From assembly GCF_009909235.1 (NCBI RefSeq), contig NZ_JAAAPO010000004.1:372001-436000 (forward strand): a stretch of DNA of 64,000 bases, given 5' to 3'. Under the pieces are notes generated by a model that saw nothing but the letters and a program-made list of their open reading frames with translations, did no database searches and was not told where the DNA came from. Origin of the DNA: Novosphingobium ovatum (GTDB taxonomy: Bacteria; Pseudomonadota; Alphaproteobacteria; Sphingomonadales; Sphingomonadaceae). The translations under genes and the position numbers were made by a program. Shown here piece after piece: positions 1 to 7,638 of this stretch (position 1 is its first letter; every line of letters starts with the position of its first letter).

Positions 1-217
1 GCGGCAAATGGCGACGAGCTTTCGGTCAAGATCGACCACTCGCTCATCAAGCGCCCGGAATTCGCTTATCAGGGCTGAGAAAAGATCGGAGGCGAGTTCG
101 GACAATGGCGCACTGGCTACCGTTTCGGTAATTTGCTTTCGGAATCTGAAGGCACCTGCTGAGAGCACGACGCCGTACTCACCAAGCAGGCCTCGAATAT
201 GATTGATTAGTGCCGTA
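1..217 (-). pseudogene. IS110-family transposase, C-terminal part (cut by IS256 element and window edge)
   Basis: Read on the minus strand, this stretch is open to the window edge and encodes ALINHIRGLLGEYGVVL followed by a helical region, typical of the middle of IS110/IS1111-type transposases. It has no start codon. Its upstream half lies at 1644-2037 on the same strand, and the two halves join at the 8-bp duplication GTGCCGTA to restore GERTALINHIRG. The gene was therefore intact before the IS256-family element inserted. The rest of the C-terminus lies outside the window. Confidence 0.8.
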
Positions 218-242
218 GGTCGCGTCCCGGGACGTGGTGTAG
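218..242 (+). repeat. IS256 element left inverted repeat (IRL)
   Basis: Left end of the element, starting GGTCGCGTCCC and ending CGTGGTGTAG. It pairs with the complement of 1619-1643 with five mismatches. Confidence 0.88.
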
Positions 243-373
243 GATCTGAGGGTAGCGCTGCTGGCCGGACGCGCGCTTTCCATATAGCGCTGTAGCGTAC
301 GGCCAGCAGCGCGGGTGGTCACCGTGATTTTCGGCTAGGTTTGGGTTGCGAAGCTCGAACCTGGAGAACCACG

Positions 374-1576
374 ATGACCGATTCCATGATGCACCTGCGC
401 GCGCTGGTCGAGAAGGCCCCTGACGCGGATATTTTGCGCGAGATGATCTCGTTTGCCGCCGGGCGGTTGATGGAGATGGAAGTCGGTGGCCTGACGGGTG
501 CGGGCCACGGCGAGAAGTCCGCCGATCGGCTTGTCCAGCGCAACGGCTATCGCGACCGCGACTGGCAAACCCGCGCGGGAACGGTGGAACTGCGCATTCC
601 CAAGTTGCGCAAGGGCAGCTATTTTCCCGGTTTTCTGGAGCCGCGTCGGATGGCCGAGCGGGCGCTGACGGCGGTCATCCAGGAAGCCTATGTGCATGGC
701 ATCTCGACGCGATCGGTCGATGACCTGGTCAAGGCGCTGGGCATGGATGGCATCTCCAAAAGCCAGGTTAGCCGCCTGTGCGAAGAGCTCGACCAAAAGG
801 TGCATGCCTTCCTCGATCGCCCGATCGAGGGCGACTGGCCTTACCTGTGGATCGACGCCACCTATGTCAAAGTCCGCCAGAATGGCCGTATCGTCTCGGT
901 CGCGGTGATCATCGCGGTGGGCGTCAACAGCGACGGTCGCCGTGAAGTGCTGGGCATGGATATCGGCCCGTCGGAAGCCGAACCCTTCTGGACCGCGTTT
1001 CTGCGCAAGCTGACGCGCCGGGGCCTGCGTGGGGTGAAGCTGGTGATCTCCGACGCTCATGAAGGCATCAAGGCGGCGGTCTCCAAGCTGCTGTGCGCGA
1101 GCTGGCAGCGCTGCCGCGTCCACTTCATGCGCAACGCGTTGGCCCACGCTGGCAAGAGCGGGCGCCGCGTCGTCTCGGCATTCATCGGCACCGCTTTTGC
1201 TCAGGAGACGCCCGAGGCCGCCAGTCAGCAATGGCGTTCCGTTGCCGATCAAATGCGCCCAAAACTGCCAAAACTCGCCGCGTTGATGGACGACGCCGAA
1301 CCCGACGTGCTCGCCTACATGACGTTCCCCAAGGAGCACCGGGCCAAGTTGCACAGTACGAATCCCATCGAGCGCCTGAACGGCGAGATCAAACGCCGCA
1401 CCGAAGTCGTCGGCATCTTCCCCAACGAAGCGGCAATCACACGCCTGATCGGCGCCATTCTCATGGAACAGTCCGATGAATGGGCCGTCCAGCGCGGCCG
1501 CTACATGTCACTTGAAACCATGGCGCCGGTGAGCGACAATCCCATCGTCATGCTCTCGGCTGTACCTGGCGCATGA
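374..1576 (+). CDS. IS256-family (mutator-type) transposase
   Basis: A 400-residue DDE transposase that would catalyse cut-and-copy movement of the surrounding element. Visible features are WIDATYVKV with the first catalytic Asp near residue 161, ISDAHEGI with the second Asp near 227, and [13 protein letters not shown] with the probable catalytic Glu near 333, the standard mutator-family signature. The ATG at 374 was chosen because the family usually starts just ahead of the [13 protein letters not shown] helix; an in-frame upstream start at 341 adds 11 atypical residues. The length is normal for IS256 transposases and the frame is undamaged. Confidence 0.93.
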   Translation: MTDSMMHLRALVEKAPDADILREMISFAAGRLMEMEVGGLTGAGHGEKSADRLVQRNGYRDRDWQTRAGTVELRIPKLRKGSYFPGFLEPRRMAERALTAVIQEAYVHGISTRSVDDLVKALGMDGISKSQVSRLCEELDQKVHAFLDRPIEGDWPYLWIDATYVKVRQNGRIVSVAVIIAVGVNSDGRREVLGMDIGPSEAEPFWTAFLRKLTRRGLRGVKLVISDAHEGIKAAVSKLLCASWQRCRVHFMRNALAHAGKSGRRVVSAFIGTAFAQETPEAASQQWRSVADQMRPKLPKLAALMDDAEPDVLAYMTFPKEHRAKLHSTNPIERLNGEIKRRTEVVGIFPNEAAITRLIGAILMEQSDEWAVQRGRYMSLETMAPVSDNPIVMLSAVPGA

Positions 1577-1618
1577 CCGGCTCAAGCTTATGCCGAAATC
1601 GCCGGTGGCCCAAATAAA

Positions 1619-1643
1619 CTACACCACGCCGTGGGACACGATC
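1619..1643 (-). repeat. IS256 element right inverted repeat (IRR)
   Basis: Right end of the element, mirroring 218-242. It is followed directly by the second copy of the target duplication at 1644-1651. Confidence 0.88.
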
Positions 1644-2037
1644 GTGCCGTACGCTCACCAACAACCCGGTCTCGCATCCGATGAAGCATTTGCAAATCCT
1701 GCTGGGCGAGTGTCTTGACTGGCACGAAGCGCATCGTGGGACGAGACGCAGCTTCATAAATCGCTTCGGCATCAACAGCGTCGTTCTTGGCACCCTTCAC
1801 AAATGGTTTGACGAAACGTGGGTGGATCAAGCGAATGGTACACCCATGAGCCTCAAGCGCACGCCCCCAGTGGTGGGCACTGGCGCACGCTTCCATGGCC
1901 ACAATTGCCGGATTCAGGCGTTTTACAGCATCGAGGAATTTTGCCCTGCTCAGCTTTCGGGAGATGATCTCGCCATCTCCTGAAATGCCATGAATGTGAA
2001 ATGACTGTTTTCCAAGGTCGACTGCCAAAAGTTGCAT
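1644..2037 (-). pseudogene. IS110-family transposase, N-terminal part (disrupted by IS256 element)
   Basis: The ATG at 2037 opens a frame starting MQLLAVDLGKQSFHIHG, with AVDLGK, AMEACASAHHWGR and NDAVDAEAI. These carry the acidic residues of the DEDD (RuvC-like) catalytic site of IS110 transposases. The frame reads through MRDRVVGERTA and then runs into the IS256 end, picking up foreign codons until a stop at 1588. The missing part is the minus-strand fragment at 1-217. It is distinct from the second IS110-family transposase at 13052-14080. Confidence 0.88.
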
Positions 2038-2104
2038 AACACCGACTCCTTGCTTTGAGGCCAGCTACGATCTCTGAGGTTGCAGGAGGCGTCCATCCCA
2101 TAAG

Positions 2105-2500
2105 ATGAGACCCAATCCCTCCAGCCCAAAATCGGCTGCCAAGCCCGCCAAGAAGCCCGCCGAGGTGGTGGTGAAAGATATTCGCCGTGCCACACGCCGG
2201 CATGTCTCGGCCGAGGATAAAATCCGTATCGTGCTCGAAGGCCTGCGCGGCGAGGAGAGCATTGCCGAGCTTTGCCGCCGCGAAGGCATCGCCCAGAGCG
2301 TGTATTATGCCTGGTCGAAGGAATTCCTCGAGGCCGGCAAGCGCCGCCTGGCGGGGGATACCGCCCGCGCTGCTACCAGTGACGAAGTCAAGGATCTGCG
2401 CCGGGAAACGCTGGCCCTGAAGGAATGCGTCGCCGACCTGACGCTCGAGAACCGCCTACTGAAAAAAAGCATGATCGCGGATGGGGACGGCGTCGCATGA
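2105..2500 (+). CDS. IS3-family transposase subunit OrfA
   Basis: A 131-residue protein with a basic N-terminus, a helix-turn-helix (around DKIRIVLEGLRGEESIAELC and the following helix, residues 40-75) and a C-terminal leucine-rich coiled coil ending LENRLLKK. This is the usual DNA-binding OrfA of IS3 elements. It overlaps orfB by ATGA at 2497-2500. A run of seven A residues at 2462-2468 lies where orfB is the -1 frame, so slippage to make an OrfAB fusion is possible, but the run is not in the ideal phase for the classic A-AAA-AAG heptamer. Confidence 0.87.
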   Translation: MRPNPSSPKSAAKPAKKPAEVVVKDIRRATRRHVSAEDKIRIVLEGLRGEESIAELCRREGIAQSVYYAWSKEFLEAGKRRLAGDTARAATSDEVKDLRRETLALKECVADLTLENRLLKKSMIADGDGVA

Positions 2501-3477
2501 GGTATCCCGCCGCAGAAAAGCTCGAGATTATCCGCCTTGTTGAGCAGTCCCATCTGCCCACCCGCCAGGTGCTGGACCAGTTGGGCATCGCCCGCCGCAC
2601 CTTTGCCCGCTGGTATGCCCGCTATCTTGATGGCGGGCCCGAGGCGCTCGAAGACCGCCCTTCGGCGCCAAACCGGGTGTGGAACCGGTTGCCCGATGAT
2701 GTGCGCAAGCAGATCATCGACATGGCTTTGGAGAACAGCGAACTCTCGCCCCGCGAACTGGTCACCAAATTTACCGATGAGAAGCAATACTTTGTCTGCG
2801 AGGCCACGGTCTATCGCCTGCTCAAGGCACAGGATCTGATCGCCAGCCCGGCCTATATCGTCATCAAGGCCCGCGACGAGTTTCACACCAAAACCACCCG
2901 GCCAAACGAGATGTGGCAGACCGATTTTACCTACTTCAAGCTGATCGGGTGGGGCTGGGTCTATCTCTCGACCGTGCTCGACGATTATTCGCGCTACATC
3001 ATCTCGTGGAAACTCTGCACCACGATGACGGCGGGTGACGTGACGGACACGCTGGACCTTGCCCTGGTCGCCTCGGGCTGTGACAGCGCCACAGTGCTGC
3101 ACATGCCGCGCCTGCTCTCGGACAATGGCCCAAGCTATGTCGCGGGCGAACTGGCCGCCTATATCGAAGCCCAGGCCATGAGCCATGTGCGCGGCGCGCC
3201 CTTCCACCCGCAAACACAGGGCAAGATTGAGCGCTGGCACCAGACCTTGAAGAACCGCATCCTGCTGGAGAATTACTACCTGCCCGGCGACCTCGAAGCC
3301 CAGATCGAGGCCTTCATCGAGCATTACAACCACCAGCGCTATCACGAGAGCCTGGGCAATGTGACGTCCGCCGATGCCTACTTCGGCCGTGATCGGGAGA
3401 TCCACGCCCAGCGTGCCGCCATCAAGAAGCAGACCATCGAACATCGCCGCTTGCAACACCGCAAGCTCGCCGCCTAA
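2497..3477 (+). CDS. IS3-family transposase subunit OrfB (rve integrase domain)
   Basis: A 326-residue integrase-type transposase. An N-terminal helix-turn-helix region (residues 1-60) precedes the rve core with WQTDFTYFK (first Asp), a DDYSRY segment, LLSDNGPSYV (second Asp) and GKIERWHQTLK (catalytic Glu), the DD(35)E pattern of IS3. The ATG at 2497 is coupled to the orfA stop by ATGA. The open frame also extends upstream to 2425, consistent with expression as a -1 frameshift fusion. No internal damage is seen. Confidence 0.92.
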   Translation: MRYPAAEKLEIIRLVEQSHLPTRQVLDQLGIARRTFARWYARYLDGGPEALEDRPSAPNRVWNRLPDDVRKQIIDMALENSELSPRELVTKFTDEKQYFVCEATVYRLLKAQDLIASPAYIVIKARDEFHTKTTRPNEMWQTDFTYFKLIGWGWVYLSTVLDDYSRYIISWKLCTTMTAGDVTDTLDLALVASGCDSATVLHMPRLLSDNGPSYVAGELAAYIEAQAMSHVRGAPFHPQTQGKIERWHQTLKNRILLENYYLPGDLEAQIEAFIEHYNHQRYHESLGNVTSADAYFGRDREIHAQRAAIKKQTIEHRRLQHRKLAA

Positions 3478-3524
3478 AAGCAAACCCCAGACGAGGCCCT
3501 ATCTCCGTTAACGATACGCCTATT

Positions 3525-3821
3525 TTGCGCCAAATGTTTCGACGACGGACAGAGCCTTTTGCTGTGGCCGGCCTATGGCGGGCGACCGAGGAATGGGGCG
3601 ATGCCTACACCATGGTCATGGTCGAAAGCTCGCCCCAGATGCGTGAGGTCCATGATCGGATGCCGGTGATCCTGAGGCAGGAGCAATGGAAGGCATGGAT
3701 CGAGGCCTCACCACGGGAAGCCTTTGGGCTTTGCCGGACCTGGGAGGATGAACTGGCCGTTGAGCAGACCACGACCCGGTGGGCGGGGCGCGGCCGCATG
3801 GGAATGCTGCCGTTCGAGTGA
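3525..3821 (+). pseudogene. SRAP-family (YedK/HMCES-like) protein, C-terminal fragment
   Basis: The encoded MFRRRTEPFAVAGLWR, AYTMVMVESSP and VHDRMPVIL segments are the C-terminal half of SOS-response-associated peptidase proteins, which crosslink to abasic sites in single-stranded DNA. The HDRMP histidine of the active site is present. The catalytic N-terminal Cys2 and the Asn/Glu region are missing because the IS3-family element replaces everything upstream. No second half was found in the window. The fragment ends at a normal stop at 3821. It is unlikely to be functional. Confidence 0.8.
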
Positions 3822-3910
3822 AGCATTCCGCTGCAGGCATCGATCGATGCGAAGAGCGGAGGTGGAGGCGGCGGTGCGAGCAATTCCGCTCGCCCGAGAG
3901 TTCTCGCCTC

Positions 3911-4261
3911 ATGCTCACCGACAGCGAACGCTTCGCCTTCACAGCCCAGCGCATCCATAGCTTTGCCAACACCGGGAATGCCTATGACGCCACGCAGACC
4001 GACGAACAGATCACCAGCGGTGACGCGCTGCTGATCCTGCCGGAGGGCGTTGTCGGCGTGGCTCATTGTTGGCCCTTCGCCGTTACGCAGGTGACGGGCA
4101 AGCTCCATGGCGTTCAGCCCAAGGCGCATGAAACGCTGGGTGATTTCACCGCCGCTTTCAACCTGACTACCGCCGATATTGAGGCTGCCATCGCGCTGGC
4201 CACGGCGCTCGGCTTCGTCGTCGATCCAGCGCTGGCAGCGCTCGTCACGCCCGCCGCCTAA
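3911..4261 (+). CDS. hypothetical plasmid protein, 116 aa
   Basis: I do not recognise this family. The ATG at 3911 gives a compact 116-residue protein beginning MLTDSERFAFTAQRIHSFAN, with a mixed alpha/beta pattern, no signal peptide and no membrane segment; the C-terminus is rich in Ala. It is followed 23 bp later by the DUF3768 gene on the same strand, so the two are probably co-transcribed in a small accessory-gene cluster (3911-6897). Longer in-frame extensions upstream look like noncoding sequence and were not used. Confidence 0.6.
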   Translation: MLTDSERFAFTAQRIHSFANTGNAYDATQTDEQITSGDALLILPEGVVGVAHCWPFAVTQVTGKLHGVQPKAHETLGDFTAAFNLTTADIEAAIALATALGFVVDPALAALVTPAA

Positions 4262-4284
4262 AGCTCATCCACCGGAGAACCATC

Positions 4285-4662
4285 ATGCTGACCACCGCCA
4301 CGCCGGCGGGCGCTGACGCGCGCCTGGAACAGATTGCCCGGCTCAATGATCGCACCCGCCTTGGCCTCGACCGCAGCGCCCGCATCGTCATCACCCGCAA
4401 TTGCCTTGAACGTCTTGCCGAGGCCGAAGGGGCGCCTGAGGAAACCATCGTGTTGCAAGCCCGCCTCATGGCGGCCTTTCGGCATTGCACCTTCTCGGAA
4501 GATAGCCCTGAACGGGACTTTGCCGCGATCGAGTTCCTCGGTCGCAAGGTGTGGATGAAGATCGATTACTACGACGCGGCCATGGAATTCGGCTCGGAGG
4601 ATCCCGCCGATGCCTCGATCACCACGCGGGTGATGACCATCCTGCTGCCCGAGGATTACTGA
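4285..4662 (+). CDS. DUF3768 domain-containing protein
   Basis: A 125-residue protein with the layout of DUF3768: an N-terminal IARLNDRTR motif, a central RIVITRNCLERL strand-helix, and the C-terminal signature KVWMKIDYYDAAMEFGSEDPAD followed in frame by TTRVMTILLPEDY. The function of this family is unknown; it is common on plasmids and integrative elements of alphaproteobacteria. The start has a GGAG ribosome-binding site. The stop overlaps the next start (TGATG), indicating translational coupling. Confidence 0.85.
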   Translation: MLTTATPAGADARLEQIARLNDRTRLGLDRSARIVITRNCLERLAEAEGAPEETIVLQARLMAAFRHCTFSEDSPERDFAAIEFLGRKVWMKIDYYDAAMEFGSEDPADASITTRVMTILLPEDY

Positions 4663-4949
4663 TGTGCGGGCAGCTTGTCGTCGACCGCGCCCACGAAAGG
4701 TTCGGCGCCGAGGTCACCATCGCCGACCTCGCGCGCCATTCCTTTCTCGACTTCAACTGCAACCTTGTCCACATTTACGAGGTCTGGGAAAGGCTTGAAG
4801 AAGACTGGCGCTTCGAACTCGACCGCGACGCCAGCACGCTGGAGTATGCCACGGGTGTATCCGCGCGCTTCAAGGACGGCTCGACCCTCCACATCAGCGC
4901 CTGGGCCGATTGCTGCGACGGCTCTGGCTGCCGCCATTGCCGCGGCTGA
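4662..4949 (+). CDS. hypothetical protein, 95 aa, Cys-rich C-terminus
   Basis: I do not recognise this protein. Its ATG overlaps the DUF3768 stop in TGATG, which decides the start. It begins MCGQLVVDRAHERFGAEVT, has an acidic centre (EVWERLEEDWRFELDRD), and ends with four clustered cysteines (ADCCDGSGCRHCRG), which could bind a metal. Its position between DUF3768 and the Toprim gene suggests an accessory role in plasmid maintenance, but this is only context. Confidence 0.65.
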   Translation: MCGQLVVDRAHERFGAEVTIADLARHSFLDFNCNLVHIYEVWERLEEDWRFELDRDASTLEYATGVSARFKDGSTLHISAWADCCDGSGCRHCRG

Positions 4950-4976
4950 ACCCATCCCACCAAGGAGCCTTCCATC

Positions 4977-5834
4977 ATGCGCTTTCAACCCACCGTCGAG
5001 ACGCTGGCCATCGTGCAGCGCCTCGGCGGACATTGGAATGGCCGCTATGCGCTGGTGCCGTGCCCGGCGCATGAGGATCGCACGCCCAGCCTGTCGATCC
5101 GGCAAGGGCGGAATTCTATCCTCGTCCATTGCTTCGCTGGATGCGATGGCGGCGATGTTATGCAGGCCATCCGGCATGTGCTGGGGCATCCGGTTGGCAG
5201 CCAGCGGGCTTTGCCCGTACCAGCCAATGACCGGATCGCGCCCTTTCAGCGCCTATGGTCCGAAGGGGTGGCGATCGCCGGGACGCTCGCCCACCGCTAC
5301 CTGCGCGAGATCCGGGGCATCACCTTGCTGCCACCTGATGTCCGGTTTCATCCTGCTTGCCCGATGGGGCGCGGCCCATCGCCCAAACGCCTGCCAGCCT
5401 TGCTGGTCGGCGTTTTCCATGCGCAGCTCCTTATTGCCATTCAGCGGCTGTTCCTCGACCCTGTGACCGGTCAGCGCACGCATCGCATGATGCTGGGAAA
5501 TTCGCGGGGCGGAACCTGGCCCGCCAGCTTGGCGGGCGACACCATGCGGATTGCGGAGGGCTTTGAGACGGCGTGCGCCTATCACCAACTCACGGGGCGT
5601 GAGGCCGGAACCAGCTTTGGTTTGCGTAACTTTGCTGGCTTTGCCGTCGGCTCCGGCATCCGGCAGGTCATTCTCCTGCCTGACAACGACCATGAGGGAA
5701 TGCAGGCGGCAAGTGCTGCCATCGCTGCGCGGCAATCGCCCGAGCAGTCCTTCAGGCTTGAGCGCTGCCCTGCTGGTTTCAACGATTGGGCGGAGATGAC
5801 ACGTCCACCTGTTCACATGTCAACGGCTTCATAG
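4977..5834 (+). CDS. CHC2 zinc-finger / Toprim primase-like protein (DUF7146 type)
   Basis: A 285-residue protein resembling DnaG-type primase fragments. The N-terminus carries a zinc-finger pattern CPAH (Cys29, His32) and HCFAGC (Cys52, Cys56). The C-terminus carries a Toprim-like segment ILLPDNDHEG near residues 230-240 with the acidic metal-binding residues. Such stand-alone proteins are frequent on sphingomonad plasmids and may prime or process single-stranded DNA after transfer, which is inference. A strong AAGGAG ribosome-binding site precedes the ATG. The last codons lie in the inverted repeat at 5806-5853. Confidence 0.8.
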   Translation: MRFQPTVETLAIVQRLGGHWNGRYALVPCPAHEDRTPSLSIRQGRNSILVHCFAGCDGGDVMQAIRHVLGHPVGSQRALPVPANDRIAPFQRLWSEGVAIAGTLAHRYLREIRGITLLPPDVRFHPACPMGRGPSPKRLPALLVGVFHAQLLIAIQRLFLDPVTGQRTHRMMLGNSRGGTWPASLAGDTMRIAEGFETACAYHQLTGREAGTSFGLRNFAGFAVGSGIRQVILLPDNDHEGMQAASAAIAARQSPEQSFRLERCPAGFNDWAEMTRPPVHMSTAS

Positions 5835-5853
5835 GTCCGCATGTGAACAGGTG
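5806..5853. repeat. 14-bp perfect inverted repeat of a dispersed palindromic element
   Basis: Arms CACCTGTTCACATG (5806-5819) and CATGTGAACAGGTG (5840-5853) are exact complements separated by 20 bp. The left arm lies inside the last codons of the Toprim gene and the right arm follows its stop. The adjoining 16-mer at 5847-5862 and the 14-mer at 5803-5816 both recur near the 5' end of traF (45018-45053), so this is probably one copy of a mobile palindromic repeat, or a transcription terminator derived from one. Confidence 0.7.
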
Positions 5854-5928
5854 AACATGTGGATGATGCCACAGGTGGCAGAGTCGAGAGGGCGATGGGT
5901 GGGTAACCTGAAAGGAGGCCCAAAACCC

Positions 5929-6897
5929 ATGTTCATCATTCCCGAACTACCCGCTCCAGGCTCGCTTGCCGATCCCAGCTTTATGACCAGCGACGCTGGC
6001 GAAAGCTGGATCGGGGCGCTGGCCGAGAACTTCCCGCACACCCGCTACTGGCGGGACCGCTCCGACTGCTGGTCGCTCAAAAGCCTCAACGCCTTGGCCG
6101 CGCGGATCATCGACGCCCGCTATGACGGCAATGCTATTGAGGATGCCATGGAGGCCGAATTCCCGCCCGCCGAACCTTACCAGACCTGGTATCACGAGGT
6201 GGCGCCGCAATTGCGCTCGTGCTTGCATGAGGCAGACCTCGACGATGACAGCGAGGCCATCGACGCCATTCGCTATGCCTGGGAGGACCATGCTGCCGAG
6301 CGCGATGACAGCAGCGTGGCCGATCTCTTCGCCAGCTATGACCGCTGCGAATTGCTGTTCCGCTTCAGCGCCGAGCGCTGGCTCGATGATGCGCTGGTCT
6401 TCTCGCATCGCCCTTGGCCTCAGGCCAGCGAGCTTGCCATCACCGCCAATCTGCAATTCGCGCTGAACAACCTCGGTTACACTATCGGTGAGTTCCGCAA
6501 GGTCAGCGGCAACCGCCATCCCGCCGACCGCGCCCTACCACGTCATTCCCGGCGGCGGCGCGCGCCGATCATCAGTCACGAGCAACTTGCCGAAATCATC
6601 GACAATGCTTGCTCCACTTCCTTCCTCTTCTGCCTTTATGCGATCGTGCCGATCCCGGACCTGATCGCGCTAGACCTCAGCCGTCCCGTCACTTTCGAGA
6701 AATGCTGGGTGGCGACGATGGACCCGATCAACGGCACCTTCTTCGACGTGCCGGCCAACGGGCCGGTGACTGTGAAGCCGGAGGATGGACGCTTCCTGTC
6801 CGGCGGGCATCTGCGCTGGTCGCCGGAGAACATCTGCGGGCTGCATACGCCCTATTATCATGCTTCAGTGAAGCAGCCTGCGCCTGAAAACTGCTGA
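5929..6897 (+). CDS. hypothetical plasmid protein, 322 aa
   Basis: I do not recognise a named domain. The ATG at 5929 is chosen for its strong AAAGGAGG ribosome-binding site at 5911-5918; the open frame extends upstream to 5851 but through the palindromic repeat. The protein is acidic in the first half, has an Arg-rich patch (RHSRRRRAP) near residue 208, then a mildly hydrophobic stretch, and ends with strand-rich sequence. There is no signal peptide or catalytic motif I can name. It closes the accessory cluster that starts at 3911. Confidence 0.65.
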   Translation: MFIIPELPAPGSLADPSFMTSDAGESWIGALAENFPHTRYWRDRSDCWSLKSLNALAARIIDARYDGNAIEDAMEAEFPPAEPYQTWYHEVAPQLRSCLHEADLDDDSEAIDAIRYAWEDHAAERDDSSVADLFASYDRCELLFRFSAERWLDDALVFSHRPWPQASELAITANLQFALNNLGYTIGEFRKVSGNRHPADRALPRHSRRRRAPIISHEQLAEIIDNACSTSFLFCLYAIVPIPDLIALDLSRPVTFEKCWVATMDPINGTFFDVPANGPVTVKPEDGRFLSGGHLRWSPENICGLHTPYYHASVKQPAPENC

Positions 6898-6929
6898 TCG
6901 GTGCGAGAAGGAGAGCGGGTGGAACGAGA

Positions 6930-7014
6930 GTGTCATGGGCGCTGGCGCCCAGAGACACATCCCACCCTCCGGCCCCTGGAATGCAAGACGGGGCCTTTGC
7001 CAAAGGAAACCTGC
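6930..7014 (+). promoter_or_regulatory. structured leader upstream of first DUF736 gene
   Basis: A hairpin is readable at 6930-6958: an outer stem GTGTC/GACAC enclosing an inner stem TGGGCGC/GCGCCCA with a two-base loop. The following sequence, with ACCCTCCGG and ATGCAAGACGGGG, is about 70 percent identical to the leader of the second DUF736 gene (7553-7638). Conservation of noncoding sequence before two paralogues suggests a cis-acting RNA or translational control element. No function is known to me. Confidence 0.5.
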
Positions 7015-7395
7015 ATGAACATCGGCACCATTCGCGCCAACGATCGCGGCGCGCTGACCGGCAGCATCGCCACGCTGACCGTCGCCATGAGCTTCGCCCT
7101 GCGCGGCGTGGCCTCGAACCACCCCAATGCCCCGCGCTATGAAATCTGCACGCGCAGCCCCGCCGGTGCCGCCGTCCAGGTTGGCGCGCTCTGGGAGCAA
7201 ACCTCGAAGACGACCGGCGAGTGCTTCCTGCAAGGCCGGATCGATGATCCCTCGATGGCGCGGCCGCTGGCGATCAGCGCCTTTCGCCAGAGCGACGGTA
7301 GCTACAATGTCGCCTGGCTGCGCCCCCAGCGCCGTTCCGGCTTAAGTGTGTCGGCCTCGGCGAACGACAATCCCACTTATCTGGACGCGGCCTGA
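7015..7395 (+). CDS. DUF736 family protein (paralogue 1)
   Basis: A 126-residue protein with the DUF736 pattern: N-terminal MNIGTIRANDRGALTGSIAT, a central NAPRYEI strand, VGALWEQTS, and the signature FLQGRIDDPSMARPLAISAF followed by a YNVAWLRPQRR-type end. The function is unknown; the family is a small beta-rich protein carried widely on alphaproteobacterial plasmids. The ATG at 7015 matches the family start; upstream in-frame sequence is leader. The second copy, at 7639, is clearly related but diverged, so this is an old duplication. Confidence 0.9.
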   Translation: MNIGTIRANDRGALTGSIATLTVAMSFALRGVASNHPNAPRYEICTRSPAGAAVQVGALWEQTSKTTGECFLQGRIDDPSMARPLAISAFRQSDGSYNVAWLRPQRRSGLSVSASANDNPTYLDAA

Positions 7396-7552
7396 CGGCT
7401 TTCTCGCGATGCCTCGGGTGACGTTCGATGGGGGCATCATTCTCCTGCCTGCGGCGCTTGGCGTCATGCCGGGATGCTGGCCTTTCTCGGCTCCGGCGGC
7501 GCGGGCGCTGGGCGGCCACCGGGCGGGGAAGAGTTGAGGGGAATGAGGATAG

Positions 7553-7638
7553 GTGTCTGGGGCCAAGGGGCCAAAGACGCGAACCAACCTTCGGCACCCA
7601 GGACGCAAGAGGGTGTCGGGCCAGAGGAGAATACGGCC
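7553..7638 (+). promoter_or_regulatory. structured leader upstream of second DUF736 gene
   Basis: Resembles the leader at 6930-7014: an outer stem GTGTC/GACGC (one G-T wobble in place of the G-C/T-A pairs of the first copy) encloses a GGCC/GGCC stem, followed by ACCTTCGGCACCC and ACGCAAGAGGG. The bases differ but pairing of the outer stem is kept. The 150 bp before it (7396-7552) show no gene or repeat I can support. Confidence 0.45.

Larger units (their letters stand above)
218..1643 (+). mobile_element. IS256-family insertion sequence, complete, 1426 bp
   Basis: The element is bounded by imperfect 25-bp inverted repeats (218-242 and 1619-1643; 20 of 25 positions match) ending in the shared stretch CGTGGTGTAG. 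It is flanked by a perfect 8-bp direct repeat, GTGCCGTA, at 210-217 and 1644-1651. An 8-bp target duplication is normal for IS256 elements. It carries one transposase gene and sits inside an IS110-family transposase gene. The intact ends, duplication and open frame suggest a recent, possibly still mobile insertion. Confidence 0.92.
2077..3528 (+). mobile_element. IS3-family insertion sequence (ends approximate)
   Basis: The two overlapping frames orfA and orfB define an IS3-type element of about 1.45 kb. The left end must lie between the IS110 start (2037) and orfA (2105). The right end must lie between the orfB stop (3477) and the point where SRAP coding sequence resumes (about 3525-3530). 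I could not identify convincing terminal inverted repeats or a target duplication by eye, so the ends are placed by elimination. Confidence 0.7.

Noticed and set aside
335..1354. Open frame opposite the IS256 transposase
   Set aside because: It is a mirror of a gene with intact DDE residues and no independent evidence supports it.
2462..2468. Classical A-AAA-AAG frameshift site in the IS3 element
   Set aside because: The seven-A run exists and orfB is in the -1 frame, but the run is not in the codon phase required for the standard tandem slip; only a less common single-site slip would fit.
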